This document shows positions 1-6,410 of a stretch of 53,384 nucleotides of DNA, piece by piece. Source of the stretch: an uncultured Methylomonas sp. (GTDB taxonomy: Bacteria > Pseudomonadota > Gammaproteobacteria > Methylococcales > Methylomonadaceae); assembly GCA_936941155.1 (NCBI GenBank), contig CAKZJE010000121.1, positions 1 to 53,384 on the forward strand. The letters run 5' to 3'. The notes beneath the pieces were generated by a model, which was given only the letters and a program-made list of their open reading frames with translations, was not told the origin of the DNA and searched no databases. The first letter of the stretch is position 1; every line of letters starts with the position of its first letter. Made by a program: the position numbers and the translations under genes.

Positions 1-124
1 ACGCTGCATGTTGGGTTACGCTTATCTCGCTTCGCTCAATAATGCTAACCCAACCTACAAAAACTCTTTATTATCAAAGATTTCATTATAAAAACTGTCA
101 AGCTATTTTGTGTAGATACCTATG
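1..124. mobile_element. Right part of a MITE-like element, cut by the window edge
   Basis: This is an inverted partial copy of the complete element at 43412-43666. It holds a hairpin made of TTGGGTTACGC and its complement TAACCCAACCTACA, then an AT-rich arm, and ends with the terminal repeat TGTGTAGATACCTATG at 109-124. Directly outside lie nine bases, CCTTTAAGG (125-133), followed by ACTGCCAGT (134-142). That is half of the palindromic repeat whose uninterrupted form is seen at 13010-13043. The left end lies outside the window. No protein is encoded. Confidence 0.75.
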
Positions 125-286
125 CCTTTAAGGACTGCCAGTCGTAACCTCAGCGATTTTAAGAATAAACTTGCCTAAGTTGATTTGTACAGATTACTAA
201 GAAGAAGCTGGGGTAGGGCAGAACGATGAAACGATGGGCAAACAGTGTGCCCACGCTATTTTTCTAAACTATTGATTTAAAATGTG

Positions 287-1072
287 TTATTTTTCAGGAT
301 AAGAGAACACTTGATAGTCATCGTGATAAATACGCGCAATCATGGGTTTTGTGGTGTCAGTTAAAAAATTGCTTTTTGATAATTTAAGTTTTCTTCTAAT
401 CAGCAGTTTATTTTCAATAGCACTACAGTTTCTGTTAGGCGGCAGTGCTTTCCACAATCTTGGCCAATCTGACACATTTAAATGGGGCGGTAGGTAATCA
501 AAACCTAGCGCAAAATTGACGTTTTTCAAATCATGTTGAAAAGATTCTTGTTTTACCATAAAACATTTGCCAGCCTGAATGCGCTGTTTTAGTTCTTCTG
601 AAAGACCTTCTACTTGAGGGCTCCAATGTGCATTTAAATGTTTTTGTTTTTCAAGCAGTGTGTGGTCAATATAGGTGATAAATTCAAGAAACGAGATGCC
701 TTTGTAGTCGCCTGTGTAATTGTTGAGCTTATACAAGTCGTCGATGAGCATGGTGGCAAAGTTTTCAAATCTGTCAGGTGTTCTGAGTGCTTTTCCTGAG
801 CGCACAATAAATTTGTTAATAAACGCGCTGACAATACGGCTTGCAGGGTCACGAGTAAAGAAGATAGATTTAAATCCATGTTCCAGAATTAAAGCTGTCG
901 CTTTTTTAGGAGAGGCTAAATAACCGTTTTTTTCTAAATAAATTCGACTTGTTCCGGTAAAAGAGGCTGGCTTAATAACGCCGTGTACTAGCCAATCGCA
1001 AATTGCAGTACAGGCGCATTTAGGACTCCATCCAATGACTAATTTTTGATTTTCAACAACATAAAATTTCAT
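287..1072 (-). CDS. Carbohydrate-type sulfotransferase family protein
   Basis: A 261-residue protein predicted to move a sulfuryl group from PAPS to a glycan or other acceptor. Near the N-terminus PKCACT matches the 5'-phosphosulfate-binding loop of sulfotransferase family 2 (usually PKCGCT). FFTRDPASRIVSAF at about residues 71-84 fits the 3'-phosphate-binding RDPxxRxxSxF motif. The C-terminal YHDDYQVFSY resembles the D..lf.Y end of chondroitin/HNK-type enzymes. It has no signal peptide, so it is probably cytoplasmic. It stands alone next to the TA island with no linked glycan genes. The acceptor is unknown. The family assignment is firm. Confidence 0.8.
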   Translation of the reverse strand: MKFYVVENQKLVIGWSPKCACTAICDWLVHGVIKPASFTGTSRIYLEKNGYLASPKKATALILEHGFKSIFFTRDPASRIVSAFINKFIVRSGKALRTPDRFENFATMLIDDLYKLNNYTGDYKGISFLEFITYIDHTLLEKQKHLNAHWSPQVEGLSEELKQRIQAGKCFMVKQESFQHDLKNVNFALGFDYLPPHLNVSDWPRLWKALPPNRNCSAIENKLLIRRKLKLSKSNFLTDTTKPMIARIYHDDYQVFSYPEK

Positions 1073-1278
1073 CTTTTTTTCCTTAACTTGATTAGGCTGG
1101 GCTTAACGAAGGTGTTCATAAAACAGCAGATAGTATAGCAAATGGAGAATGTTCAGAGGGGCTTTATGTGTTGATTGTGTGTTTGCTGGGCTGAGGAGGG
1201 GCAAGTAATACATTTTGCTTAGTTTGGCTAATTAAGAATTGAAATTAACTTGTTGTGCTATTTAATTCAATTATGTTT

Positions 1279-1312
1279 CCTCTGATTCCATATTATTCCA
1301 TCAGGGCTTCTT
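1279..1312 (+). repeat. ATTCCAT-type repeat, copy 1
   Basis: The segment contains GATTCCATATTATTCCAT followed by a GGGCTTCTTGC-like tail. A related copy with the same order of parts lies at 2069-2102. The two copies bracket the AbrB/VapC module. The rest of the 1073-1342 gap shows nothing I can name. Confidence 0.45.
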
Positions 1313-1342
1313 GCTGGGAATAAAAGATTGTTTGTGAAATCG

Positions 1343-1735
1343 TTACGGTTCAACGAGCATAACACCTGTCTTTAACGTACTGGCTTTATTGCGAAATTTT
1401 TTATCAAAACTGGCAAATTTATCGGCGTGTAAACTGCTTGCAAGATGTAAAGCGTCCGCAAAGTCCATGCCTTGTTCATACCAGAGTAAGGCTTGCTCAA
1501 CGGCTCGATTTTGTTCCACTGTAAAATTAACCGTCGCTAATATTTTTTGTACAGTTGCTAAAATAATGGAACGGTCTAATTTATAGGTAAATCGCAATAC
1601 CCATTCCAATTCTAAAATGACCGTTTTGGTGACAGGTATTTCGTTCCCTTGTCGCAATTTAGCAGCACGTTGCACTTGTTCTGGGTCGTCATTTGTCACA
1701 AGTCGAACCAAGATATTGGTATCAACGGAAATCAT
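1343..1735 (-). CDS. VapC-type PIN-domain toxin
   Basis: A 130-residue PIN-domain ribonuclease, predicted toxin of a type II TA module that would cleave RNA with Mg2+. Acidic residues of the PIN active site are in place: MISVDTN (first Asp), GMDFADALH (third acidic pair) and SFDKKF near the end. The start is the ATG at 1735, which overlaps the upstream antitoxin stop by four bases (ATGA). A longer frame to 1822 would run inside the antitoxin gene and is not used. The C-terminus ends in VEP. Which RNA is cut cannot be told. Confidence 0.85.
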   Translation of the reverse strand: MISVDTNILVRLVTNDDPEQVQRAAKLRQGNEIPVTKTVILELEWVLRFTYKLDRSIILATVQKILATVNFTVEQNRAVEQALLWYEQGMDFADALHLASSLHADKFASFDKKFRNKASTLKTGVMLVEP

Positions 1736-1998
1736 TTTTCTCCCCATTCTGCAATAATGCCTTGTCGAACTCCCTCGTCCATTTCTTCGATGGTTTTGGC
1801 TTTTCCTTGATAGCCTGTGCAACCGATTAAGTCATGCAGGGTTGTTTTTGCGGGGCTGTTTTTAGCTTTTAATAAAATGCCTTGTGAGGTTGTTTCAATT
1901 TCAAATTCCTGTCCAATGGTTAAATGATAAGCATCGAGAATGGCTTTTGGAATAACGATGTGTCCTTTGCTAGAAAGACGTGTTGTTTGGATTTGCAT
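1732..1998 (-). CDS. AbrB/MazE-family antitoxin
   Basis: An 88-residue protein with an N-terminal swapped-hairpin AbrB DNA-binding domain. RLSSKGHIVIPKAILDAYHL at residues 7-26 is the family hallmark. The C-terminal tail (GCTGYQGKAKTIEEMDEG) is the likely toxin-binding arm. It lies first in a two-gene operon with the PIN toxin and overlaps it by four bases, the usual order for VapB/VapC. It probably autoregulates its own promoter. The similar GC.NYQGK element in the antitoxin at 50337-50624 suggests related toxin-binding tails on different DNA-binding domains. Confidence 0.85.
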   Translation of the reverse strand: MQIQTTRLSSKGHIVIPKAILDAYHLTIGQEFEIETTSQGILLKAKNSPAKTTLHDLIGCTGYQGKAKTIEEMDEGVRQGIIAEWGEK

Positions 1999-2068
1999 GG
2001 TGTGTTTTCCTCATTTTGAAGTGGTTATTGTCCAGTTTCGTAACGGGAATGTTTTCACCACAATCCCC

Positions 2069-2102
2069 GTATTCCATTTCATTCCATACGGGCTACCTTG
2101 CT
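2069..2102 (+). repeat. ATTCCAT-type repeat, copy 2, containing a palindrome
   Basis: This copy reads CCCGTATTCCAT, then TTCATTCCATACGGG, then a CTACCTTGC tail. The CCCGTAT and ATACGGG arms are inverted and can form a hairpin. It resembles the copy at 1279-1312. On the minus strand it begins exactly where the ParD-like stub loses homology. Confidence 0.5.
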
Positions 2103-2158
2103 TCGATAAAGTGAGACCAATAATCACCAAGATGAATGGTTTGCGTTTGTTGCAACAT
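2093..2158 (-). pseudogene. ParD-like antitoxin, N-terminal stub only
   Basis: An ATG at 2158 with a good ribosome-binding site (GAGAGG just upstream) opens a 21-codon frame whose product includes TIHLGDYWSHFIEAR. This fits the start of ParD antitoxins (xxVSLGDHWxxFIExxVxSGRY). The frame stops at TAG (2093-2095) where the palindromic ATTCCAT repeat begins, and the rest of ParD and any ParE partner are missing. I read it as a module cut by repeat insertion or deletion. The homology is short, so confidence is moderate. Confidence 0.5.
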
Positions 2159-2217
2159 TTTTTTAACCTCTCATTTATTTCCGGTTTATTTTGATTTCAT
2201 TCCATCAAAGCGAATTG

Positions 2218-2448
2218 TTAATGTATTTCGGCGGGATGTTGAGTTGAATCATTAGTGCGTTTTGCGGTGGCAATTAATGAGCGTAACGCCTCATTAACTA
2301 ATTCTGCATTTGGAAATGCTTCAATAACATCCGCTTCTAAATAGACTAAATTACCAAAGCTTTTGCGCTTAGTGCCTAATTTTCTGACCTGTAAGTTTGT
2401 TAAATCGTATTCAGCTCTTAATTCATCTGTTGTGTCAATTTTGTTCAT
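2218..2448 (-). CDS. BrnT-partner antitoxin (BrnA-like)
   Basis: A 76-residue protein lying downstream of a BrnT toxin and overlapping it by 14 bases. The start is the ATG at 2448; upstream in-frame starts lie deep inside brnT. The middle part, NLVYLEADVIEAFPNAELVN, matches the conserved N.V.L..DV...FP....VNEALR region of the small antitoxins found beside BrnT. It would neutralise BrnT by direct binding and may co-repress the operon. Confidence 0.75.
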   Translation of the reverse strand: MNKIDTTDELRAEYDLTNLQVRKLGTKRKSFGNLVYLEADVIEAFPNAELVNEALRSLIATAKRTNDSTQHPAEIH

Positions 2449-2707
2449 AGCTTTTTCTCTCCGACGCGTTAGCTTCTCTTGCGCTGATAATACGAATGAC
2501 ATCATCCCGTTCCATATAGGAAATAAATAGCAACCGTCCTGGTTGTGATTGACCTAATAAAATGTAACGGTGTTCGCTTATCGAATGGTCAGGGTCATAG
2601 AAGTCAATATAGAGCGGGTCATCAAATACGGTTTTGGCTTCTTCAAAGCTAACACCGTGTTTGGATAGATTTATCGCGGCTTTGTTGTTATCCCATTCGT
2701 ATTTCAT
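2435..2707 (-). CDS. BrnT-family ribonuclease toxin
   Basis: A 90-residue RelE-like endoribonuclease toxin of the BrnT family. The hallmark KYEWDNNKAAINLSKHGVSF lies at residues 2-21, followed by the family's region around FDDP and the C-terminal RIISAREANASERKSYE with the conserved R-x-I-S-A-R-xA segment. The ATG at 2707 is preferred because the family begins at MKYEWD; an earlier start at 2749 adds 14 lysine-rich residues without homology. The upstream sequence shares the core CTTTTGTTTTTGG (plus strand) with leaders in the right-hand TA island. Confidence 0.85.
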   Translation of the reverse strand: MKYEWDNNKAAINLSKHGVSFEEAKTVFDDPLYIDFYDPDHSISEHRYILLGQSQPGRLLFISYMERDDVIRIISAREANASERKSYEQN

Positions 2708-2775
2708 ATTACTTTTGTTTTTGGATTTTTGTTTTGCGGCAAAACACACGGCTTAATACGCCGCGCTGTTAGGTC

Positions 2776-3573
2776 TTATACGTTATATTCACCACTCAAA
2801 AGCCTTACTAAAATTTGCGCCCATTTAATGCTATCAAAAACTAATGGTCTTAATACCGGCTTTGTTCCATGAACATCTGACATATTTGCCCTTAAATTTT
2901 GCATTACAAAGGCAGCTTGATTTAAAGAACTTTCAAAACTTTTATTAAAAGGGATAATACCTGAATCTTTCCAGTCAATATCTTTCAGTTGATTGCTTAT
3001 TGCTGTATATACACCTACAGCTTTAAGAGCCACTACGCAACGTTCTTGAAAGGATGCTTTTGTAGCATCACCAAGATTTCTATTTTGATAGATTTTATTT
3101 GTAATGCTATCAACTGCTGCACAAGCCGCAGAAAGCGCACCACTTAGGTCGCCATCTTTAAATCGCTTAGCAGATTTTATTAAATCCTCTTTGGAAACTT
3201 CATCTAACTCTTCAAGATCATTTCTATCAAGTAATCCTATAGGAATTACAGAGTTATCAATGATTTGCCATCCAAGACGCAAAAGATATTTTTCTAACTG
3301 TTCTTCAACTGCGCTAGATCTTTCAATCATTTCTTCAATTACGATATTTAAAAAATGACGTTTACTTTCGTCATCGAACTGAGAAAACTTTTGTTCAATT
3401 TCAGTTATTAATTGCCCTTTGCTGACGCTACTTCCTGAACGTTGGACTAAATGAGCGATTTGGCTGTTATCGAATCCTGCAAGACCAACAATTTCCTTAA
3501 TGTCGTAAAAAGAAAAATTGTTTTTTAGCACTGCACTTGCTGCACACCAAGCAGAGTTTATGTTTAAATTCAT
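2776..3573 (-). CDS. Abortive-infection C-terminal domain protein
   Basis: A 265-residue soluble protein. Its last ~90 residues, with SFESSLNQAAFVMQNLRAN then MSDVHG, fit the Abi_C (abortive infection C-terminus) pattern of a helical region ending in LRN..gdaHG. The N-terminal half is a helical region without a family I recognise. The ATG at 3573 has a strong site (AGAGGA) nine bases upstream, so it is preferred over the longer frame to 3630. The gene sits between BrnT and HigA in the TA island, which supports a phage-defence role, though that is inference. Proteins with this domain often act alone or with a partner; none is visible. Confidence 0.6.
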   Translation of the reverse strand: MNLNINSAWCAASAVLKNNFSFYDIKEIVGLAGFDNSQIAHLVQRSGSSVSKGQLITEIEQKFSQFDDESKRHFLNIVIEEMIERSSAVEEQLEKYLLRLGWQIIDNSVIPIGLLDRNDLEELDEVSKEDLIKSAKRFKDGDLSGALSAACAAVDSITNKIYQNRNLGDATKASFQERCVVALKAVGVYTAISNQLKDIDWKDSGIIPFNKSFESSLNQAAFVMQNLRANMSDVHGTKPVLRPLVFDSIKWAQILVRLLSGEYNV

Positions 3574-3690
3574 GAAGTCCTCTTTGTTGTATAACATATA
3601 TTGGATACCCGAAAAAGCGCAAAACTTCACGCTTTACCCTGCTTTTTTCTTAAACTCACTCAACTTAACCACACACCAATTAAGCCGCAT

Positions 3691-3720
3691 TTGCACACGT
3701 TACAAAATTCAAACTCAACA
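3691..3720 (+). repeat. 30-bp direct repeat, copy 1 (HigBA flank)
   Basis: TTGCACACGTTACAAAATTC plus AAACTCAACA. An almost identical copy, one difference by eye, lies at 4373-4402 in the same orientation, so the pair brackets the HigBA module. On the minus strand both copies read as the hydrophobic peptide LLSLNFV.CAN, like a piece of signal peptide. Confidence 0.8.
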
Positions 3721-3722
3721 CG

Positions 3723-4040
3723 CTAGGCATGACTGACAATTTCCGTCCAAGGCTTAATTTTACTCAAAGTCTCTGCCAAAGCATCCTTAGCGCACTCCGT
3801 ATCGTAACGGGCTTGACCGCGCAGCCACCAGCCATCGGATAATCCAAAAAAACGGCATAACCTTAAATCCGTATCAGCCGTAATTGCACGCCGCCCCGCT
3901 ATAATTTCACTAATTCGTTGCGCAGGAACGCCAATCTCTTTAGCCAGCCGATATTGGGAAATTCCCATCGGTTTTAAAAACTCTTCAAGTAGCATTTCAC
4001 CCGGCGTAATAGGGGGAAGTTTATTTATTTCGCTCATCAT
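3723..4040 (-). CDS. higA: HigA-type XRE antitoxin
   Basis: A 105-residue helix-turn-helix antitoxin. PPITPGEMLLEEFLKPMGIS is the classic HigA N-terminus, and the helix-turn-helix spans about residues 30-60 (YRLAKEIGVPAQRISEIIAG). It includes the FFGLSDGWWLRGQARYD segment typical of this family. It follows higB by nine bases in the same operon, in the reverse gene order (toxin first) characteristic of higBA. It is likely to bind its promoter and neutralise HigB. The whole module sits between 30-bp direct repeats. Confidence 0.9.
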   Translation of the reverse strand: MMSEINKLPPITPGEMLLEEFLKPMGISQYRLAKEIGVPAQRISEIIAGRRAITADTDLRLCRFFGLSDGWWLRGQARYDTECAKDALAETLSKIKPWTEIVSHA

Positions 4041-4049
4041 AAGACTCCA

Positions 4050-4331
4050 TTAATGGTAATCAACAATCTCGACATCTTCAGCTCCATCACCTGTCCACAC
4101 AAAGCACACGCGGAATTGGTCGTTAATGCGAATGCTGTGTTGTCCGGCACGGTCATGTTTTAAAGCTTCCAAACGATTGCCAGGTGGCACACGCAAATCA
4201 TCTAAAACGCTTGCCCAATCAAGCTGTTCAAGTTTTCGTCGTGCTACAGATTCGATATTGGTAAATCGCTTGATGCGTTGCCGTTTAAAAAGGGATTCAG
4301 TTTCTCTACATTTGAAAGACTTAATGCTCAT
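4050..4331 (-). CDS. higB: HigB-type RelE-fold mRNA interferase
   Basis: A 93-residue toxin of the RelE/HigB (plasmid maintenance killer) family. IKSFKCRETESLFKR is the usual N-terminal sequence, RLEALKHDRAGQHSIRIND carries the central strand with conserved basic residues, and QFRVCFVWTGDGAEDVEIVDYH is the family C-terminus. HigB toxins cut mRNA at the ribosome. It precedes higA by nine bases. Length and motifs appear complete, so this toxin is probably intact. Confidence 0.9.
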   Translation of the reverse strand: MSIKSFKCRETESLFKRQRIKRFTNIESVARRKLEQLDWASVLDDLRVPPGNRLEALKHDRAGQHSIRINDQFRVCFVWTGDGAEDVEIVDYH

Positions 4332-4346
4332 AAGCAGATAGTAATG

Positions 4347-4433
4347 TTATGCGTGATGAACATCAAATGTGTTTGCACACATTACAAAATTCAAACTCAA
4401 CAATAAGCAAACCGTTGTTATTTTTGTTTTCAT
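4347..4433 (-). CDS. Possible 28-residue signal-peptide-like ORF
   Basis: ATG at 4433 opens a 28-codon frame starting MKTKITTVCLLLSLNFVMC, a lysine-rich start followed by a hydrophobic core and a Cys, resembling a secretion signal. Its middle is the 30-bp repeat at 4373-4402. The copy at 3691-3720 preserves the hydrophobic part but has no start nearby. It is more likely a leftover of a duplicated secreted-protein gene than a functional peptide. Confidence 0.25.
   Translation of the reverse strand: MKTKITTVCLLLSLNFVMCANTFDVHHA
4373..4402 (+). repeat. 30-bp direct repeat, copy 2 (HigBA flank)
   Basis: This matches 3691-3720 with a single G/A difference seen by eye. The two copies are 682 bp apart and enclose higA and higB only. 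Confidence 0.8.
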
Positions 4434-4462
4434 AAAATTGCCTATTTCAGCAAAAACCTGTT

Positions 4463-4669
4463 TTATAAATCCGCTTCATTAATGCCAGCCACTTTCATAA
4501 AATGTTTGAGCAAACCAATTTTCAAATCTTCATTTTTATGAATAGGCAACGAAATACGGGCAGGATTTCCCGCTTTCATATAAACATGATGACTGCCATT
4601 GACCCGCATTAAAACCCAACCGCGACTTTCCAACATTCGCGCAAACTGTTTTCCTGAGATTGATTTCAC
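4463..4669 (-). CDS. hicA: HicA-type mRNA interferase toxin
   Basis: A 68-residue double-stranded-RNA-binding-fold toxin. SGKQFARMLESRGW is the standard HicA start, GSHHVYMK holds the catalytic His in the GSHH motif, and the IPIH..LK.GLL-like segment follows (SLPIHKNEDLKIGLLKHF). The start codon is GTG at 4669, overlapping the HicB stop as GTGA. Translational coupling to the upstream antitoxin is therefore likely. The gene order hicB-hicA is the reverse of the commonest hicAB layout. Confidence 0.9.
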   Translation of the reverse strand: MKSISGKQFARMLESRGWVLMRVNGSHHVYMKAGNPARISLPIHKNEDLKIGLLKHFMKVAGINEADL

Positions 4670-4869
4670 ACCGCAATCTCCAAAACTCTATCGTTTTGCG
4701 CCAGTTCGATTTCTTCTAAATCCACCGAAAGACAGGCTTCAACCGCCTCATACAAATTGGTTAAAAGTTCTTCAATTGTTTCACCTTGCGTTGCACAGCC
4801 TTGAATCGCGGGCACTTCAGCCCAAAATCCGCCTTCTTCTGCGGGGTGAATAATAATCTTTAGTTTCAT
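4666..4869 (-). CDS. hicB: HicB-type antitoxin, short form
   Basis: A 67-residue antitoxin with the partial RNase-H-like HicB fold. IIHPAEEGGFWAEVPAIQGC and the following ATQGETIEEL are the family signature. There is no added C-terminal DNA-binding domain, so this is the short class, and its regulation of the operon may be weak or indirect. The ATG at 4869 has an AGGATAA ribosome-binding site. It overlaps hicA by four bases. Confidence 0.9.
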   Translation of the reverse strand: MKLKIIIHPAEEGGFWAEVPAIQGCATQGETIEELLTNLYEAVEACLSVDLEEIELAQNDRVLEIAV

Positions 4870-4932
4870 AATCGCTTATCCTGAATTTTTAATTTGGTTT
4901 TCATAAATCCGTCTGTCGTTTTTTCGTTTCTT

Positions 4933-5283
4933 TTAAACAGCCAACTCCAGCAAAATATCAGGATGCTTTTCAGCCACCTTCAGCAACGTTTTCGCCGCGC
5001 CTGACGGTTGTTTTCTGCCCTGTTCCCATTCCTGCAAAGTCCGCACCGACACGCCCAGCAATTTCGCAAACTGCGATTGGGATAACTGGGTTTTTATCCG
5101 CGTATAAACAATATCAGACAAAATATCTTCGCGTTCCAGCGTACCATCCGCCAATGTCACCAAACGTTTTACCGTACCGTTATCTTGTGGAATAAACTCA
5201 GTTTTTCGCGCCATTTTTTCTGTATTCATTTCTTGCACAGATTGCAATAAATCACTGCAAAACTGTTCCATTTCACTGTCCAT
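4933..5283 (-). CDS. Helix-turn-helix antitoxin of a HigBA-like pair
   Basis: A 116-residue XRE protein. The C-terminal part, ARIKTQ-like entry then LSQSQFAKLLGVSVRTLQEW, is a clear helix-turn-helix (about residues 66-95), ending in LLKVAEKHPDILLEL, common in HigA antitoxins paired with HigB-type RelE toxins. It overlaps the 3' end of the toxin frame by 11 bases, toxin first. It should bind promoter DNA and its toxin. The partner upstream is frameshifted, so this antitoxin may now act alone. Confidence 0.8.
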   Translation of the reverse strand: MDSEMEQFCSDLLQSVQEMNTEKMARKTEFIPQDNGTVKRLVTLADGTLEREDILSDIVYTRIKTQLSQSQFAKLLGVSVRTLQEWEQGRKQPSGAAKTLLKVAEKHPDILLELAV

Positions 5284-5588
5284 TTTCTGCCGCCTCTCTC
5301 AGTTGTTTTAAAAAGTTAAGGGGTAAATTATCAAATTTGGCTTTGGTATAAACGATTAGAAGTACGATGACACCATTCTCCAGACGTTTAAAATAAATCA
5401 CTCGTGCACCGCCGCGTTTGCCTTTGCCATCAGCACACCAACGCACTTTGCGTAAGCCGCCGCTTTGCGGAATCACATCGCCCGCGTTAGGATTTTGAGC
5501 AATCCATGTTAAACGCTTCTCTTTCGTCATCAGACCAAACAGCAGCGGCATATTTTTCAAAGATAGGCGTTTCTATGAGAGTGTACAT
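5273..5588 (-). pseudogene. HigB/RelE-like toxin, split by a frameshift
   Basis: Two frames together make one family member. From ATG 5588 one frame encodes MYTLIETPIFEKYAAAVW and SDDEREAF, the usual start of this RelE-like group. Near 5509-5514 (TTTAAC on the coding strand) homology jumps to the frame encoding TWIAQNPNAGDVIPQSGG, and then KRGGARVIYF and LLIVYTKAKFDNLP. Joining them needs a loss of two bases or gain of one relative to the family. The second frame could start at TTG 5560, giving 95 residues, but its first ~16 residues are not family-like. A sequencing error remains possible. Confidence 0.7.
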
Positions 5589-5803
5589 AAAGAAATTATA
5601 CGCTTTTGACGTATAGAAGAAAAAGCAAAAATAGCTTGAATGTCTTGGCGGGTGAGTTTTGGATAGTTTTCAAGGATTTGCTCAACTGTCCAATGATTTG
5701 CCAATAAATCGAGTAAAAACTCAACAGATAGCCGCGTACCTTTAATAACAGGTTTTCCAACCAGAATTTGTGGGTTAATTTCGATATGTTTTTGCCAATT
5801 CAT
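5573..5803 (-). CDS. DUF433 antitoxin-type protein
   Basis: A 76-residue DUF433 protein (winged-helix-like) with HIEINPQILVGKPVIKGTRL, the family hallmark, then SVEFLLDLLANHWTVEQILENYP. The ATG at 5803 has GGAG eight bases upstream. Members commonly pair with a DUF5615 PIN-like toxin, but none follows here. The next gene is a HigB-like toxin frame that it overlaps by 16 bases. The last ~15 residues (SSIRQKRIISLCTLS) look unlike the family's usual acidic end. It is probably an orphan antitoxin left after loss of its partner. Confidence 0.75.
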   Translation of the reverse strand: MNWQKHIEINPQILVGKPVIKGTRLSVEFLLDLLANHWTVEQILENYPKLTRQDIQAIFAFSSIRQKRIISLCTLS

Positions 5804-5824
5804 GTTTTTTCTCCGTTTTGTCAA

Positions 5825-6109
5825 TCAAGCCGCCAATAACTCAATTTTTCGCCCTGCACGAGTCGCCAATGTCACCAACATATCAAGGCTAAACTTATCC
5901 CATTTATTGCGCATTAAATCAGATACCCTAGACTGTCCAATACCCAAATGCTCAGCCGTTTGCACCTGCGTCCAGCCGCGTTCAATAATCGTCTCGCGCA
6001 AGGTTGCCAGCAACTGCGCACGCATTGCCAAAAGCGTCGCTTCTTCGGCTGAAAATCCCAAATCAGCAAACACATTGCCACAGGATTCAATCATAGGTTC
6101 TTTAGTCAT
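5825..6109 (-). CDS. HigA2-like XRE antitoxin
   Basis: A 94-residue helix-turn-helix protein of the group paired with Gp49-like toxins. RGWTQVQTAEHLGIGQSRVS forms the recognition motif (about residues 43-62) followed by DLMRNKWDKFSLDMLVTLA. Its ATG at 6109 overlaps the stop of the upstream toxin reading frame by eight bases, the usual toxin-antitoxin order. The toxin is broken by two nonsense codons, so this intact antitoxin probably persists alone, perhaps as an anti-addiction factor or regulator. Confidence 0.85.
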   Translation of the reverse strand: MTKEPMIESCGNVFADLGFSAEEATLLAMRAQLLATLRETIIERGWTQVQTAEHLGIGQSRVSDLMRNKWDKFSLDMLVTLATRAGRKIELLAA

Positions 6110-6410
6110 GGGAATTCACCAGTTGTTTATAACGCCGCGCTGCCAGTTCAACATCTTCATGGCGTGTTTTTTGAGTTGTTTTATGAAAAGCATGGAGAAC
6201 CTACACCGCGTCGTCGAGTTTGGCGAACTCGCCTTGCACATGAATCCGAATCTCATAAGCCCCCGCGCCTACGGATAACAAGGGTTTAAAGTCAGAAGGC
6301 ATATTACCGCGTTGCACAGTATCAAGCTCAAATCCTGCGCTACGGCGAGCTTAGGCAGGAAAGTTTTTTAAATCGTCAAGGCTTGTGCCGATGAAATTAA
6401 GTTTTTTTAT
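6102..6410 (-). pseudogene. Gp49/HigB2-like toxin with two nonsense codons
   Basis: One uninterrupted reading register from about 6410 to TAA 6102-6104 encodes the whole family profile: LNFIGTSLDDLKNFPA, then AGFELDTVQRGNMPSDFKPL, SVGAGAYEIRIHVQGEF, and VLHAFHKTTQKTRHEDVELA. It contains TAA at 6351-6353 (family usually Glu or similar in FPxEAR) and TAG at 6201-6203 (family usually Tyr in AxYVLHAF). The ATG is also missing; ATA stands at the expected start. There are no frameshifts. The eight-base overlap with the antitoxin confirms the pairing. The toxin is inactivated by point mutations only. Confidence 0.8.

Noticed and set aside
2745-2778. Possible integron attC site after the Abi gene
   Set aside because: On the minus strand ACCTAAC then AGCGCGGCG...AAGCCG looks like the first half of an attC, but no matching second half ending in GTTRRRY is found and no integrase is in the window.
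3574-3630. Longer start for the Abi protein
   Set aside because: ATG 3573 has a strong AGAGGA site, while the longer form has none and adds an unconserved stretch.
5509-5516. Programmed ribosomal frameshift in the HigB-like toxin
   Set aside because: TTTAAC is not a full known slippery heptamer for the needed direction, and neighbouring toxins are also decayed, so loss of function is the simpler reading.
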